NCBI RefSeq assembly: GCF_018283645.1 | Contig: NZ_JAGSXH010000056.1 | Span: forward strand, 1 to 38,987 | Direction of reading: 5' to 3' | DNA length: 38,987 bases | DNA from: Actinocrinis puniceicyclus | GTDB lineage: Bacteria; Actinomycetota; Actinomycetes; Streptomycetales; Catenulisporaceae | Shown: positions 1 through 8,126 of the stretch, piece by piece | Layout of the letters: every line of letters starts with the position of its first letter | Position numbering within the stretch: position 1 is the first letter of the stretch | Notes under the pieces: generated by a model | What the model was told of the DNA's origin: nothing | Database searches by the model: none | What the model saw: only the letters and a program-made list of their open reading frames with translations | Position numbers and translations under genes: made by a program

Positions 1-317
1 CGCGGTCGGTGGGCCTGACCGCCGGGGCTTCGGCGCCGCCGAAGCTGGTGGACGAGGTCGCCGACGCGCTGGCCGGGCTCGGCCCGGTGCGCCGCGAGGA
101 CCCGCCGGGCGTGGAGGAGTCCTACAAGTTCGCCCTGCCGCCCATGCCGCCGCTCTCGGCCGCTCGGCGCAGCGGGGACGGGCGGCGGCCGCCCGCGACG
201 GCGCGCGCGTCCGATACTGAACCCGACCTTGGTTCAGAAGCGGTAGACGGGGCCGTGGTCGCGGCGAGTACGGGCCCTGACGCGAGCGCGGTCTCTGATG
301 CAATCACTGGGAGCTGA
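1..317 (+). CDS. ispH: 4-hydroxy-3-methylbut-2-enyl diphosphate reductase, C-terminal part
   Basis: This is the 3' end of a gene that begins before the window; the reading frame starts at base 3. The visible start reads SVGLTAGASAPPKLVDEV, which matches the conserved C-terminal IspH segment with the TAGAS(A/T)P motif, and the IspH-like end ESYKFALPP follows. IspH is the iron-sulfur enzyme that makes IPP and DMAPP in the last step of the MEP pathway. After FALPP the frame continues for about 55 residues of Ala/Gly/Arg/Asp-rich low-complexity sequence that is not part of the usual fold, so this copy has a disordered tail. The stop lies 5 bases before the TTG start of hpnH, so the two are almost certainly co-transcribed. 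An ispH copy next to hpnH is typical of hopanoid clusters. Only about 100 residues can be judged. Confidence 0.82.
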   Translation, partial: RSVGLTAGASAPPKLVDEVADALAGLGPVRREDPPGVEESYKFALPPMPPLSAARRSGDGRRPPATARASDTEPDLGSEAVDGAVVAASTGPDASAVSDAITGS

Positions 318-322
318 TCGTC

Positions 323-1324
323 TTGTCCATTCCCCTGCGGCAGTCCGCGCGGATCGGCGCTTACCTGTTCAAGCAGAAGCTCAAGGGCGTCAAGAAGTTC
401 CCGCTCATCGTGGAGCTCGAACCGCTGTTCGCCTGCAATCTGGCCTGCCCCGGCTGCGGGAAGATCCAGCATCCGGCCTCGGTGCTCAAGCAGCGGATGC
501 CGGTGGAGCAGGCGGTCGGGGCGATCGAGGAGTGCGGGGCGCCGATGGTCTCGATCGCGGGCGGCGAGCCGCTGATGCACCCGCAGATCGACGAGATCGT
601 GCGCCAGCTGATCAAGCGCAAGAAGTACGTGTATCTGTGCACTAACGCGCTGTTGCTGCCCAAGCACATCCACAAGTTCGAGCCCTCGCCCTACTTCGCC
701 TGGGTCGTGCACATCGACGGGCTGGAGGAGCGTCACGACGAGGCGGTGGACAAGCAGGGCGGGTTCCAGGGCGCGGTCGACGCGATCAAGCTGGCCAAGT
801 CCAAGGGCTTCAAGGTCAACACGAACTCGACCTTCTTCAACAACGACACCCCGCAGGCCGTGATCGACGTGCTGGACTACCTCAACGACGAGCTGGGCGT
901 GGACCAGATGATGATCTCGCCCGCCTACGCCTACGAGAAGGCGCCGGATCAGGACCACTTCCTCGGCGTCACCCAGACCCGGGAGCTGTTCAAGAAGGCG
1001 TTCGCGGACGGCAACCGCAAGCGCTGGCGGTTGAACCACTCCCCGCTGTTCCTGGACTTCCTGGAGGGCACGCGGGACTTCCAGTGCACGGCGTGGGGAA
1101 TCCCGTCCTATTCGTTGTTCGGATGGCAGCGGCCGTGTTATCTGATGAACGACGGGTACGTGAAGACGTATCGGGAACTGATCGAGACCACCGAGTGGGA
1201 CAAGTACGGCCGCGGCAAGGACGACAGGTGCGCGAACTGCATGGCGCACTGTGGTTACGAGCCGACCGCGGTGCTGGCCACGACGTCGTCTTTGAAGGAG
1301 TCACTGCGCGCGATGCGTGGCTGA
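323..1324 (+). CDS. hpnH: Adenosyl-hopene transferase HpnH (radical SAM)
   Basis: This 333-residue radical SAM enzyme joins adenosine (from SAM) to the hopene side chain, giving adenosylhopane, the first step towards extended C35 hopanoids such as bacteriohopanetetrol. The 4Fe-4S ligands are C38-x3-C42-x2-C45 in FACNLACPGCG, followed by the SAM-binding segment SIAGGEPLMHP. The C-terminal cysteines (CANCMAHCGYEP) are the usual HpnH C-terminal cluster region. The length matches the family and the sequence looks intact. The start is TTG, chosen because GGAG at 310-313 is about 9 bases upstream and the N-terminus MSIPLRQ is typical. Coupling to the ispH gene upstream links isoprenoid supply to hopanoid modification. 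The squalene-hopene cyclase and other hpn genes presumably lie to the left, outside the window. Confidence 0.95.
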   Translation: MSIPLRQSARIGAYLFKQKLKGVKKFPLIVELEPLFACNLACPGCGKIQHPASVLKQRMPVEQAVGAIEECGAPMVSIAGGEPLMHPQIDEIVRQLIKRKKYVYLCTNALLLPKHIHKFEPSPYFAWVVHIDGLEERHDEAVDKQGGFQGAVDAIKLAKSKGFKVNTNSTFFNNDTPQAVIDVLDYLNDELGVDQMMISPAYAYEKAPDQDHFLGVTQTRELFKKAFADGNRKRWRLNHSPLFLDFLEGTRDFQCTAWGIPSYSLFGWQRPCYLMNDGYVKTYRELIETTEWDKYGRGKDDRCANCMAHCGYEPTAVLATTSSLKESLRAMRG

Positions 1325-1356
1325 CCGCCAGAACCACACGGCACGGCGAGAGGTAG

Positions 1357-2289
1357 ATGCGCGCATCCGGACCGCACCGCGCGAGACGCTGTAAGCGGCG
1401 GCGACGTTATGTCGCCGCCGTGCTGTGCTCAGGCGCTCTCGTTGTGGGCGCGGTCGGAGCGCTTCTGGCCGAGGGGCGGACCGGAACGCACGGCGGGACC
1501 GGTCCTCGCGCGCCGCGGTACCTGGCGGATTCGATGCAGCAGACGGCGTTCGGGCGGCCGCTGGCCGGCTCGTCCGGGCCGAGGTTCGGCGCCCTGCTGC
1601 CGCACGGGGCGCAGCAGGCGACGGGCGTGCCCTTCGCGGGACTGCCGCAGGTCGGCGCGCTGTTCCCGTATGACGGGAACGGGACCGGGGCGCACTTCTG
1701 TTCGGGCAGCGTGGTCGCCAGCAGCGGTGGCGACATCGTGGCGACCGCGGCGCACTGTGTGTACGACACGTACGCGGGCGCCTACGTCGGTGGCGTCGAG
1801 TTCGTGCCCGGATATCACGACGGCGTGCAGCCTTACGGGGTCTGGCAGGTGGCGAGGGCCCTGGTGGCGCCGCAGTGGATCGACGACGCGGACCCGGACT
1901 ATGACGTGGCGTTCCTGGTGGTGCGTCAACCGGGCTCCGGCCGGCGGATCCAGGACGTCGTGGGCGCCGACGAGTTGGGGGTCGATGCCTCGGTGGGCGG
2001 GATGACGCAGGTCGTCGGGTACCCGTTGGACGCGCAGCGGCCGGTCACCTGCACGGCGCCCGTCAAGCTGTTCTCCGCCACGCAACTGGAGTTCGACTGC
2101 GGTGGCTTCCCGGAGGGGACCAGCGGCGGGCCGTTCCTGGCCGGCGTAGATCCGGCCACGGGCCGCTCCACCGTCGTCGGGGTGATCGGCGGCTACCAGC
2201 TCGGCGGGGAGACGCCGGACATCTCGTACAGCGCATACTTCGGCGACACGGTCGCCGCTCTGTTCAGGCAGGCCGAGGCGGTCGGCTGA
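1357..2289 (+). CDS. Secreted trypsin-like serine protease (S1 family)
   Basis: This 310-residue protein has an Arg-rich N-terminus followed by a hydrophobic helix (about residues 18-38), which is a Sec signal peptide or signal anchor. The chymotrypsin-fold triad is complete: H133 in ATAAHC, D183 in DYDVAF and S256 in GTSGGPF. Cysteines near the histidine and serine could form disulfides. The overall pattern resembles the V8/glutamyl endopeptidase-like secreted proteases common in actinomycetes. The substrate is unknown. It starts 32 bases after hpnH on the same strand behind GAGAGG, so it could be read through from the hopanoid operon, but no functional link is evident. Confidence 0.85.
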   Translation: MRASGPHRARRCKRRRRYVAAVLCSGALVVGAVGALLAEGRTGTHGGTGPRAPRYLADSMQQTAFGRPLAGSSGPRFGALLPHGAQQATGVPFAGLPQVGALFPYDGNGTGAHFCSGSVVASSGGDIVATAAHCVYDTYAGAYVGGVEFVPGYHDGVQPYGVWQVARALVAPQWIDDADPDYDVAFLVVRQPGSGRRIQDVVGADELGVDASVGGMTQVVGYPLDAQRPVTCTAPVKLFSATQLEFDCGGFPEGTSGGPFLAGVDPATGRSTVVGVIGGYQLGGETPDISYSAYFGDTVAALFRQAEAVG

Positions 2290-2630
2290 CGCGCGTGTGC
2301 GCGTCTTGTCGCGCGGGCGCAACGTACGCACGGCCCGGACAGCGGCGCGCATTCGTGCCTGTGGACACGGCGAACGCACGCTGTGAGCTGCGCGGACGAC
2401 GGCGGTGTGAAGCCGCGCCACAGGTGTGCGAGTGGCCCTCCGCAGCCTCACTCTCCGGGCATGCCTTGCATTTCGGCGGTTTCGACCCGAAAAATGGGAG
2501 GCGGCGCGGGCGCCCGACCACGCGAACGCTTGATCGAGCTACCGCGCGACCCACTGCCCTGACATGGAGGTGTGCTACCGTACCGATCACCCGACAACTA
2601 TTTGGGCACGCGCGAAACGGCGGCACCGCG
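2290..2630 (+). promoter_or_regulatory. Intergenic region with a possible promoter for the PP2C gene
   Basis: This 341-base gap has an open frame continuous with the downstream gene but no domain in it, and its codon content (many Cys, Arg, His) does not look protein-like. A possible promoter is CTGACA at 2559-2564 and TACCGA at 2581-2586 with a 16-base spacer, about 45 bases before the chosen start. The match is only moderate. No terminator for the protease gene is obvious. Confidence 0.3.
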
Positions 2631-4745
2631 ATGGCCTCTACCGCACGCGACCGCCCGTGGCCCGCCACTTTGACGCTGGGTCCGGACGGAAGGATCACCT
2701 CCTGGAGCCGGGGTGCCCAGGCCGTGTTCGGCCTCTCGGCGTCCCGGGCCTGCGGGCGGCGGCTTCGCGCGCTGCTGGTGCGGCCGGACGACCGCGCCGC
2801 GGTCGACGAGCTGTTCGGCTCCGTGCTGGCCGGACGCACCTGGTCCGGCGCCCTGTCGCTGCTCGACGCCGACGGCGGCACCCACCCGGTGGAGTGCGGC
2901 TGGCAGCCGATCCAGGACCGGCGCGGCCGCCCGGGCGCGCTGGTCGTGGTGACCGGTCGGGCGGACCTGCCCGGCACCGAACCGGCGGTCGCGGACGCCC
3001 CGCTGGGCACGGCGCAGTCCGCGCTGGAGGCGATCAGCCAGTTCCAGGAGCACGCCGCGACCGTGGCGATGATGCGCCGGGTGCAACTGCTCACCGACGC
3101 CAACACGATGATCGGCTCCACGCTGGACATGGCCACGACGGCGGCCGAGCTGATGGAGGTGGCCGTCCCGCGGTTCGCCGACTCGGCGAGCGTGGCCGTG
3201 CTGGAGTCGGTGGCCGAGGACTTCGAACTGCCGGACCGGCCCGCGGGAAGCGGGACCGTGCTGCGCCGGCTGGCCGCCGCGCCGCTGGTGCGCGAGAGCG
3301 CACACCTGTTCCCGGTCGGCGCGACCGTCACCTACCAGGCGGGCACCCCGCTGGCGCAGGCGCTGGCCACCGGTCGCTCGCGCACGCTGCACGAGATCGA
3401 CGCGGCGACGGCGGAGCGGATCTGCAGCGGGCTGGACGACGAGGCCGCGGCGCTGTTCCTCGGCAAGTCGCTGCTGATCGTGCCGCTGGTGGCGCGCGGC
3501 GCGGTGCTGGGCCTGGCGGTCTTCGCCCGCGACGCCAGCAGACGCCCCTTCTCCCCCGGCGAAGGCGTACTCGGCGAGGAGTTGGCCGCCCGGGCCGCGC
3601 TGTGCATCGACAACGCCCGGCTGTACTCGCACGAGCGGCAGACCGCGCTGATGCTCCAGCGGGCGCTGCTGCCGGACGACTCCGGCTACCACGCCGGCAT
3701 CGACATCGCGCACCGGTACCTGCCCGCGAGCGACCTGACGGGTGTCGGCGGCGACTGGTACGACGTGATCGCGCTCGGCGGCGGACGGGTGGCGCTCGTC
3801 GTGGGCGACGTGATGGGCCACGGAGTGCGCGCCGCCGCGGTGATGGGGCAGTTGCGCACGGCGACCCGGACCCTGGCCGCGCTGGACCTGCAACCGGCCG
3901 ATGTGCTGCGCCATCTCGACGAGCTGATGGAGCACCTGGGCGGCTCGCTGGCCACCACGCACTTCGCCACCTGTGTGGTCGCGGTGTACGACCCGACCGA
4001 GCAGGCGGTGTGCATAGCGAGAGCCGGGCATGTGCCGCCGCTGGTGGTCTGGCCGGACGGCCGCACCGAACAGCTGGAGCTGCCCGCGGGCGTGCCGCTG
4101 GGCGTCGGCGGACACGCCTTCGAGAGCCGGAACGTGCCGCTTCCCGATGGCAGCCTCCTGATACTGTGCACCGACGGGCTGGTGGAGAGCCGCGCCCCCG
4201 GCCGGGACATAGACGACGGGCTGCGCGACCTGGCCGAGGCGGTGAAGGACCCGACGATGCCGCTGGAGGCGATCGCCGACGGCCTGATCTCCGGCCTGCG
4301 CGGGGACCGCACCCTGGACGACGCGGCGCTGCTGGTGGCCAGGGTGCGCGGATTGCCGTCCTCGTCCACGGTGGAGTGGATGGTGGAACCGGAGCCGCCG
4401 GCGGTGGCGCGGTCCCGTCGCACGGTGCGCGCCACCCTCGGCGGCTGGGGCCTGGGACAACTGGGAGAGACGGCGGAGCTGCTCACCAGCGAGCTGGTGA
4501 CCAATGCGCTGCTGTACACCGAGGGGCCGATCAGCGTGCGGCTGCTGCGTGACCGCAGCCTGCTGTGCGAGGTGCACGACGGTTCGGAGGCCGTGCCCCG
4601 GCTGCGTCCCGTCGCGGACGACGACGACGGGGGCCGGGGCCTGCACCTGGTCAAGGAGCTCTCCAGCCGGTGGGGCACCCGGCGCACCACCACCGGCAAG
4701 ACCGTCTGGTTCGAACTGCGGCTCGACGCGGACTCCGAGTTCTGA
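2631..4745 (+). CDS. PAS-GAF-SpoIIE phosphatase-ATPase regulator
   Basis: This 704-residue cytoplasmic protein has four modules. A PAS domain lies at about residues 10-105 (TLGPDGRITSWSRGAQAVFGL). A GAF domain follows at about 145-320. A SpoIIE/RsbU-type PP2C phosphatase lies at about 330-570, with metal-site motifs GGDWYDV, VVGDVMGHG and LCTDGLVE. The last module, about 590-700, is an RsbW/SpoIIAB-like ATPase with the N-box ELVTNALLYT and a GRGLHLV motif. Proteins of this kind are expected to dephosphorylate anti-anti-sigma factors, while the ATPase domain may bind or phosphorylate one, so PAS and GAF input would be coupled to a partner-switching sigma pathway. No sigma or anti-sigma gene is in the window, so the partners must be elsewhere. 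ATG 2631 was chosen because homology begins just after it; the frame is open upstream, and no strong ribosome site distinguishes the start. Confidence 0.88.
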   Translation: MASTARDRPWPATLTLGPDGRITSWSRGAQAVFGLSASRACGRRLRALLVRPDDRAAVDELFGSVLAGRTWSGALSLLDADGGTHPVECGWQPIQDRRGRPGALVVVTGRADLPGTEPAVADAPLGTAQSALEAISQFQEHAATVAMMRRVQLLTDANTMIGSTLDMATTAAELMEVAVPRFADSASVAVLESVAEDFELPDRPAGSGTVLRRLAAAPLVRESAHLFPVGATVTYQAGTPLAQALATGRSRTLHEIDAATAERICSGLDDEAAALFLGKSLLIVPLVARGAVLGLAVFARDASRRPFSPGEGVLGEELAARAALCIDNARLYSHERQTALMLQRALLPDDSGYHAGIDIAHRYLPASDLTGVGGDWYDVIALGGGRVALVVGDVMGHGVRAAAVMGQLRTATRTLAALDLQPADVLRHLDELMEHLGGSLATTHFATCVVAVYDPTEQAVCIARAGHVPPLVVWPDGRTEQLELPAGVPLGVGGHAFESRNVPLPDGSLLILCTDGLVESRAPGRDIDDGLRDLAEAVKDPTMPLEAIADGLISGLRGDRTLDDAALLVARVRGLPSSSTVEWMVEPEPPAVARSRRTVRATLGGWGLGQLGETAELLTSELVTNALLYTEGPISVRLLRDRSLLCEVHDGSEAVPRLRPVADDDDGGRGLHLVKELSSRWGTRRTTTGKTVWFELRLDADSEF

Positions 4746-4786
4746 TCGACCGGCACGGCTGCGGGCTCGACGGTGACACGCGTCTC

Positions 4787-4828
4787 CCGGGAGTGCTCCG
4801 CGCGGCGTACCGAGCGGAGCACTCCCGG
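4787..4828. terminator. Bidirectional hairpin terminator
   Basis: A perfect 15-bp stem pairs 4787-4801 with 4814-4828 around a 12-base loop. It lies 41 bases after the PP2C gene and before the end of the convergent regulator gene at 5038. There is no T-tract, as is common for actinomycete terminators. It could serve both directions. Confidence 0.75.
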
Positions 4829-5037
4829 AGAGCGGCTGCGTAAGGCACGACTGGGTCAGGGACGGCCGGATGCGTACGGCACCTTCGCCGCTCCGCTCGT
4901 CGACTCCCGCCAGGCCGTGCTGCAACATCGAATCCGCGTGCACGGGGACCGCAACGCAGAGACGGCGCGCCCGCTCATATGGACGGCGGCTCAACCTGCC
5001 CACCTGCCTCCCTCTCGCCGCGCGAGTCGACGCCGCG

Positions 5038-6375
5038 TCAGTTCTCAAGGGCGTCAAGCCGTTCCAAGACGCGGCGCGCCACCGCTGACGCCCGGTACGG
5101 CGCGAGCAGTTGCAGCAGCCTGCGCAGTTTGCGCCGGGCAAGGGTGACCTCCAGGGCCTCGGTGAGATCCGCGGCCTCAACGGCCGTCTGCGCGACCAGG
5201 TCGAGCTGCCCGACCCGGGCCGCCGCGCAGGCGACCTCGGCCAGCACCACCGCCCGGCCCTTGACCTGCTCGTGGCCCAGTGAGCGCATGGCCCACTCGG
5301 CCGCGTCCATGGAAGCCCGCGCGTCGCCGAGCCTGCCGTGCACGTTCGCCGCCGTCCCGGCCAGCAGCTTGGTGTCGAAGAAGCGGGTCCACGGCAGGGT
5401 GTCGTCGTTGGGCGTCGGCTGCGGCAGGTCTGAGCCCAGCTTGAGCGCGCGGTCGAGCTCGCACAGCGCCGCCGCGCGCTCACCGAGCTGCGCGGCCTCC
5501 TCCGCGGCGCGCGCCGACATCCACGCGCGGGCGCGCCGGTCCGGGCCGGCGTGCGAGACGGCGGTGTGCGCCAGCTGCCAGGCGGTGGCCGGGTCGCCGC
5601 GTTCCGCCGAGGAGTAGGACAGGTACGTCAGGACGCAGGCCAGCAGCGGGCTGTCGGAGGCGTAGCGCGCGGCGGCCAGCGAGCTGTCCCAGTACCGGTG
5701 TGCCCCGGCGACGTCGCCGCGGTCGAACGCCAACCAGCCGGCCAGGGCGGCGGCCTGCCCTCCGACCGCGGCCAGCCGCTTGCGCAGCGGGTCGCGCCGG
5801 GTGCCGGCCAGCAGCGTGGAGATGTCGTCGAGATGCCGGTTGACCGCGCCGGCCAGGGTGCGCGCGGCGCGGTGGTGTTCGAGCGCGAACAGCCGCGCCG
5901 TGTTGGTCTCGACGATGGCTATCGCCTCCTGGTCGGCCTGTTCGGGCCGTTCCAGGGCGAATCGCAGCCGGTCTCCCGGTTCCCCGGCCGAGGTGGGCGG
6001 CGGCTCGGACGGCCGCCGCTGCGCGCCGATCAGCCTCCCGGTGGACAGCGGGGTGTCCGGGGGCGGCGGCGGGGACCCTGAGAACCCGAGCTGTTCGTAC
6101 GGGGTGCGGGTCACCGCCTGCAGGGCCCGCTTGTAGTTCGGGCGGCACTCCGTGTGTTCGCCCGACTCCCACTTCTGCACCAAGCGTTTGTTGCAAGTAT
6201 TCGGCTCACCGAGCACGCCGCCGGCATGGCGGACGGCGGAGGCGAATTCACTCTGGCTCATCCGCATCGACAGTCGGATGGCCTTGAGCGTGTGGTTGGG
6301 CACGCGCTGTGCGGCTGGTACGGTCACGAGGGTGACAGTAGGGCCCTGAGTGACGCCGTGTTGCGCGTGAGTCAC
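5038..6375 (-). CDS. HTH (XRE-like) regulator with TPR-like C-terminal domain
   Basis: This protein has up to 445 residues. Residues about 27-85 form a Cro/C1-like helix-turn-helix (LKAIRLSMRMSQSEFASAVR, then LVQKWESGE). A Pro-rich linker follows (GSPPPPPDTPLS). About residues 140-445 are all-helical and Ala/Leu/Arg-rich with TPR-like spacing. This architecture is widespread among Streptomyces regulators that control development or antibiotic production, but I cannot name the target. The listed start is a GTG at 6375; a second in-frame GTG at 6327 would remove 16 residues and still keep the HTH. It lies 81 bases downstream of the aminopeptidase P gene on the same strand and may be in the same transcript. 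Confidence 0.75.
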   Translation of the reverse strand: MTHAQHGVTQGPTVTLVTVPAAQRVPNHTLKAIRLSMRMSQSEFASAVRHAGGVLGEPNTCNKRLVQKWESGEHTECRPNYKRALQAVTRTPYEQLGFSGSPPPPPDTPLSTGRLIGAQRRPSEPPPTSAGEPGDRLRFALERPEQADQEAIAIVETNTARLFALEHHRAARTLAGAVNRHLDDISTLLAGTRRDPLRKRLAAVGGQAAALAGWLAFDRGDVAGAHRYWDSSLAAARYASDSPLLACVLTYLSYSSAERGDPATAWQLAHTAVSHAGPDRRARAWMSARAAEEAAQLGERAAALCELDRALKLGSDLPQPTPNDDTLPWTRFFDTKLLAGTAANVHGRLGDARASMDAAEWAMRSLGHEQVKGRAVVLAEVACAAARVGQLDLVAQTAVEAADLTEALEVTLARRKLRRLLQLLAPYRASAVARRVLERLDALEN

Positions 6376-6456
6376 TCTTTGGTGTTGAAGCTACGCCTAT
6401 GAAGTCCCTTTCATACGTCCAAACGACGCTGACAAGGTACGCATCTCAGATGGTTG

Positions 6457-7947
6457 TCATGCGGGATGGGTGAGCGAACCCATCCAACGCTCGATGTCCT
6501 GCGCCCGGCGCGGCAGCCCGGCGGAAAGGTTTTCGTTGCCGTCGGCGGTCACCAGGATGTCGTCCTCGATGCGCACGCCGATGCCCCGGTACTCGGCGGG
6601 CACGGTCTCGTCGTCGGGCTGGAAGTAGAGTCCCGGCTCCACGGTCTGCACCATGCCGGGGCGCAGCGTGCCGTCGACGTAGTCCTCGCAGCGGGCCTCG
6701 GCGCAGTCGTGCACGTCGAGGCCGAGCATGTGCCCGGTGCCGTGCAGGGTGTAGCGGCGCTGCAAGCCGAGCTCCAGGACGCGCTCGAGCGGGCCCTCCA
6801 GCAGACCCCATTCGATCAGCCGCTCGGCGAGCACCCGCTGCGCGGCCTCATGGAAGTCGCGGAACCGGGCGCCGGGCCCGACCGCGGCGATCCCGGCCTC
6901 CTGCGCGTCGTAGACGGCGTCGTAGACGCGGCGCTGGATCTCGCTGAAGGTGCCGGAGATCGGCAGGGTACGGGTGACGTCCGCGCTGTAGAGGGCCTCG
7001 GTCTCGGCTCCGGCGTCGAGCAGCAGCAGCTCGCCTGGCCGCACGGCGCCGTTGTTGCGGGTCCAGTGCAGCGTGGTGGCGTTGGGGCCGGCGGCGCAGA
7101 TGGAGCTGTAGCCGACGTCGTTGCCCTCGACGCGGGCGCGGCGGTAGAAGGTTCCCTCGATCCAGCGCTCCGAGGTGGCCACGGCCTGCGCCAGCTCGCG
7201 CACCACGTCTTCGAACCCGCGCACGGTGACCTCGCAGGCGCGGCGCAGCTGCTCGATCTCCCAGTCGTCCTTGACCAGCCGCAGGCCGTGCATGAAGGCC
7301 TTGAGTTCCTCGTCGAGCCGGGCCGCCTCCTCGGCGGACCGGCGACAGGCCGCGCCGGCCTGGTCGAGAGCCGCATCGAGCACGGCGTCGTGACCGCGCA
7401 GGATGCGGGTGACCGTGTCCGGGGCGGCGGCGACGGCCTGCGCGATGCGTTCGGCGGCCTCGCGGCTGTCGCAGGTTTCCAGGCCCAGTTCGGCGGCGGC
7501 CTCGGCGAGCGAGCGGCGGCGGCCCACCCACAGCTCGCCCTGTCCGTCGAGCCAGAACTCGCCGTTCTCCCGGTTCGAGCGCGGCAGCAGGTAGAGCGTC
7601 GCGGCGTGGCCGCCGTCTGGGCGCGGTTCAAGCACCAGGACGCTGTTCTCGGTCTGGTCCGCGGTGAGGTACGCGTAGTCGCTGGCGGCCCGGAAGCCGT
7701 AGTCCACATCGTTGGAGCGGGTCTTGAGCCGCCCGGCCGGGATGATGATCCGCTCGCCGGGGAAGGCCGCGCTGACGGCCTTGCGGCGCTTCGCGGCGTA
7801 CCCGGAGTGTTCGGACGGTTCCAGGTCGCCGCGCTCCGTGTCGCTCCAGCCGCGCCGCATCCCTTCCTCAAGCTCGTCGGAGATGCCCGGGTAGAGCCCG
7901 TTCTTGCGCCCCTTGAGCGGTTTGTCGGGCCTGCGCTGCTCGCTCAC
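6457..7947 (-). CDS. pepP: Xaa-Pro aminopeptidase (aminopeptidase P, M24B)
   Basis: This 496-residue cytoplasmic metallopeptidase removes the N-terminal residue from peptides with proline in second position. The N-terminal creatinase-like domain (about 55-220, including YGFRAASDYAYLT) is followed by the pita-bread catalytic domain. The five metal ligands are visible in order: D in LLLDAGAE, D in YSADVTRT, H in HGTGHMLGLDVHD, E in TVEPGLYF and E in GVRIEDD. The length fits bacterial PepP. The start MSEQRRPDKP follows a GAGGAGCT-like ribosome site on the minus strand. The neighbouring HTH regulator downstream may share its transcript. The gene looks intact and housekeeping in nature. Confidence 0.95.
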   Translation of the reverse strand: MSEQRRPDKPLKGRKNGLYPGISDELEEGMRRGWSDTERGDLEPSEHSGYAAKRRKAVSAAFPGERIIIPAGRLKTRSNDVDYGFRAASDYAYLTADQTENSVLVLEPRPDGGHAATLYLLPRSNRENGEFWLDGQGELWVGRRRSLAEAAAELGLETCDSREAAERIAQAVAAAPDTVTRILRGHDAVLDAALDQAGAACRRSAEEAARLDEELKAFMHGLRLVKDDWEIEQLRRACEVTVRGFEDVVRELAQAVATSERWIEGTFYRRARVEGNDVGYSSICAAGPNATTLHWTRNNGAVRPGELLLLDAGAETEALYSADVTRTLPISGTFSEIQRRVYDAVYDAQEAGIAAVGPGARFRDFHEAAQRVLAERLIEWGLLEGPLERVLELGLQRRYTLHGTGHMLGLDVHDCAEARCEDYVDGTLRPGMVQTVEPGLYFQPDDETVPAEYRGIGVRIEDDILVTADGNENLSAGLPRRAQDIERWMGSLTHPA

Positions 7948-8088
7948 TGCCGAGCTCCTCTTTACCGAGGGTGGGTACGGTGTACGGACCGTAGGCGTCG
8001 CCCGGTCCTTATCGCAGCCTAGCGGGATCCGCCATGCCGTCCAGGCCGTGTGTGAGACGTAGCGTCGGATGCCACGCAGCGTTTCCCC

Positions 8089-8119
8089 TTGCGCTTGCCA
8101 CGGGGCAAGGTCGTAGCGT
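8089..8119 (+). promoter_or_regulatory. MerR-type promoter/operator with 19-bp spacer
   Basis: A -35 element TTGCGC (8089-8094) and a -10 element TAGCGT (8114-8119) are separated by 19 bp, the overlong spacer that MerR-family activators act on by twisting the DNA. Inside the spacer lies a perfect dyad, CTTGCC (8094-8099), 4 bases, GGCAAG (8104-8109). The next gene is itself a MerR regulator whose ATG is at 8127, 8 bases after the -10, so the mRNA is probably leaderless. This fits autoregulation. Confidence 0.7.
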
Positions 8120-8126
8120 GGCCGGC

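Noticed and set aside
2478-2506. Sigma-B-like GTTT...GGGAGG before the PP2C gene
   Set aside because: The -10 reads GGGAGG instead of GGGTAY.
2598-5483. Long minus-strand open frame opposite the PAS-GAF-PP2C gene
   Set aside because: It is an Arg/Gly/Ala-rich shadow that also runs through a terminator hairpin.
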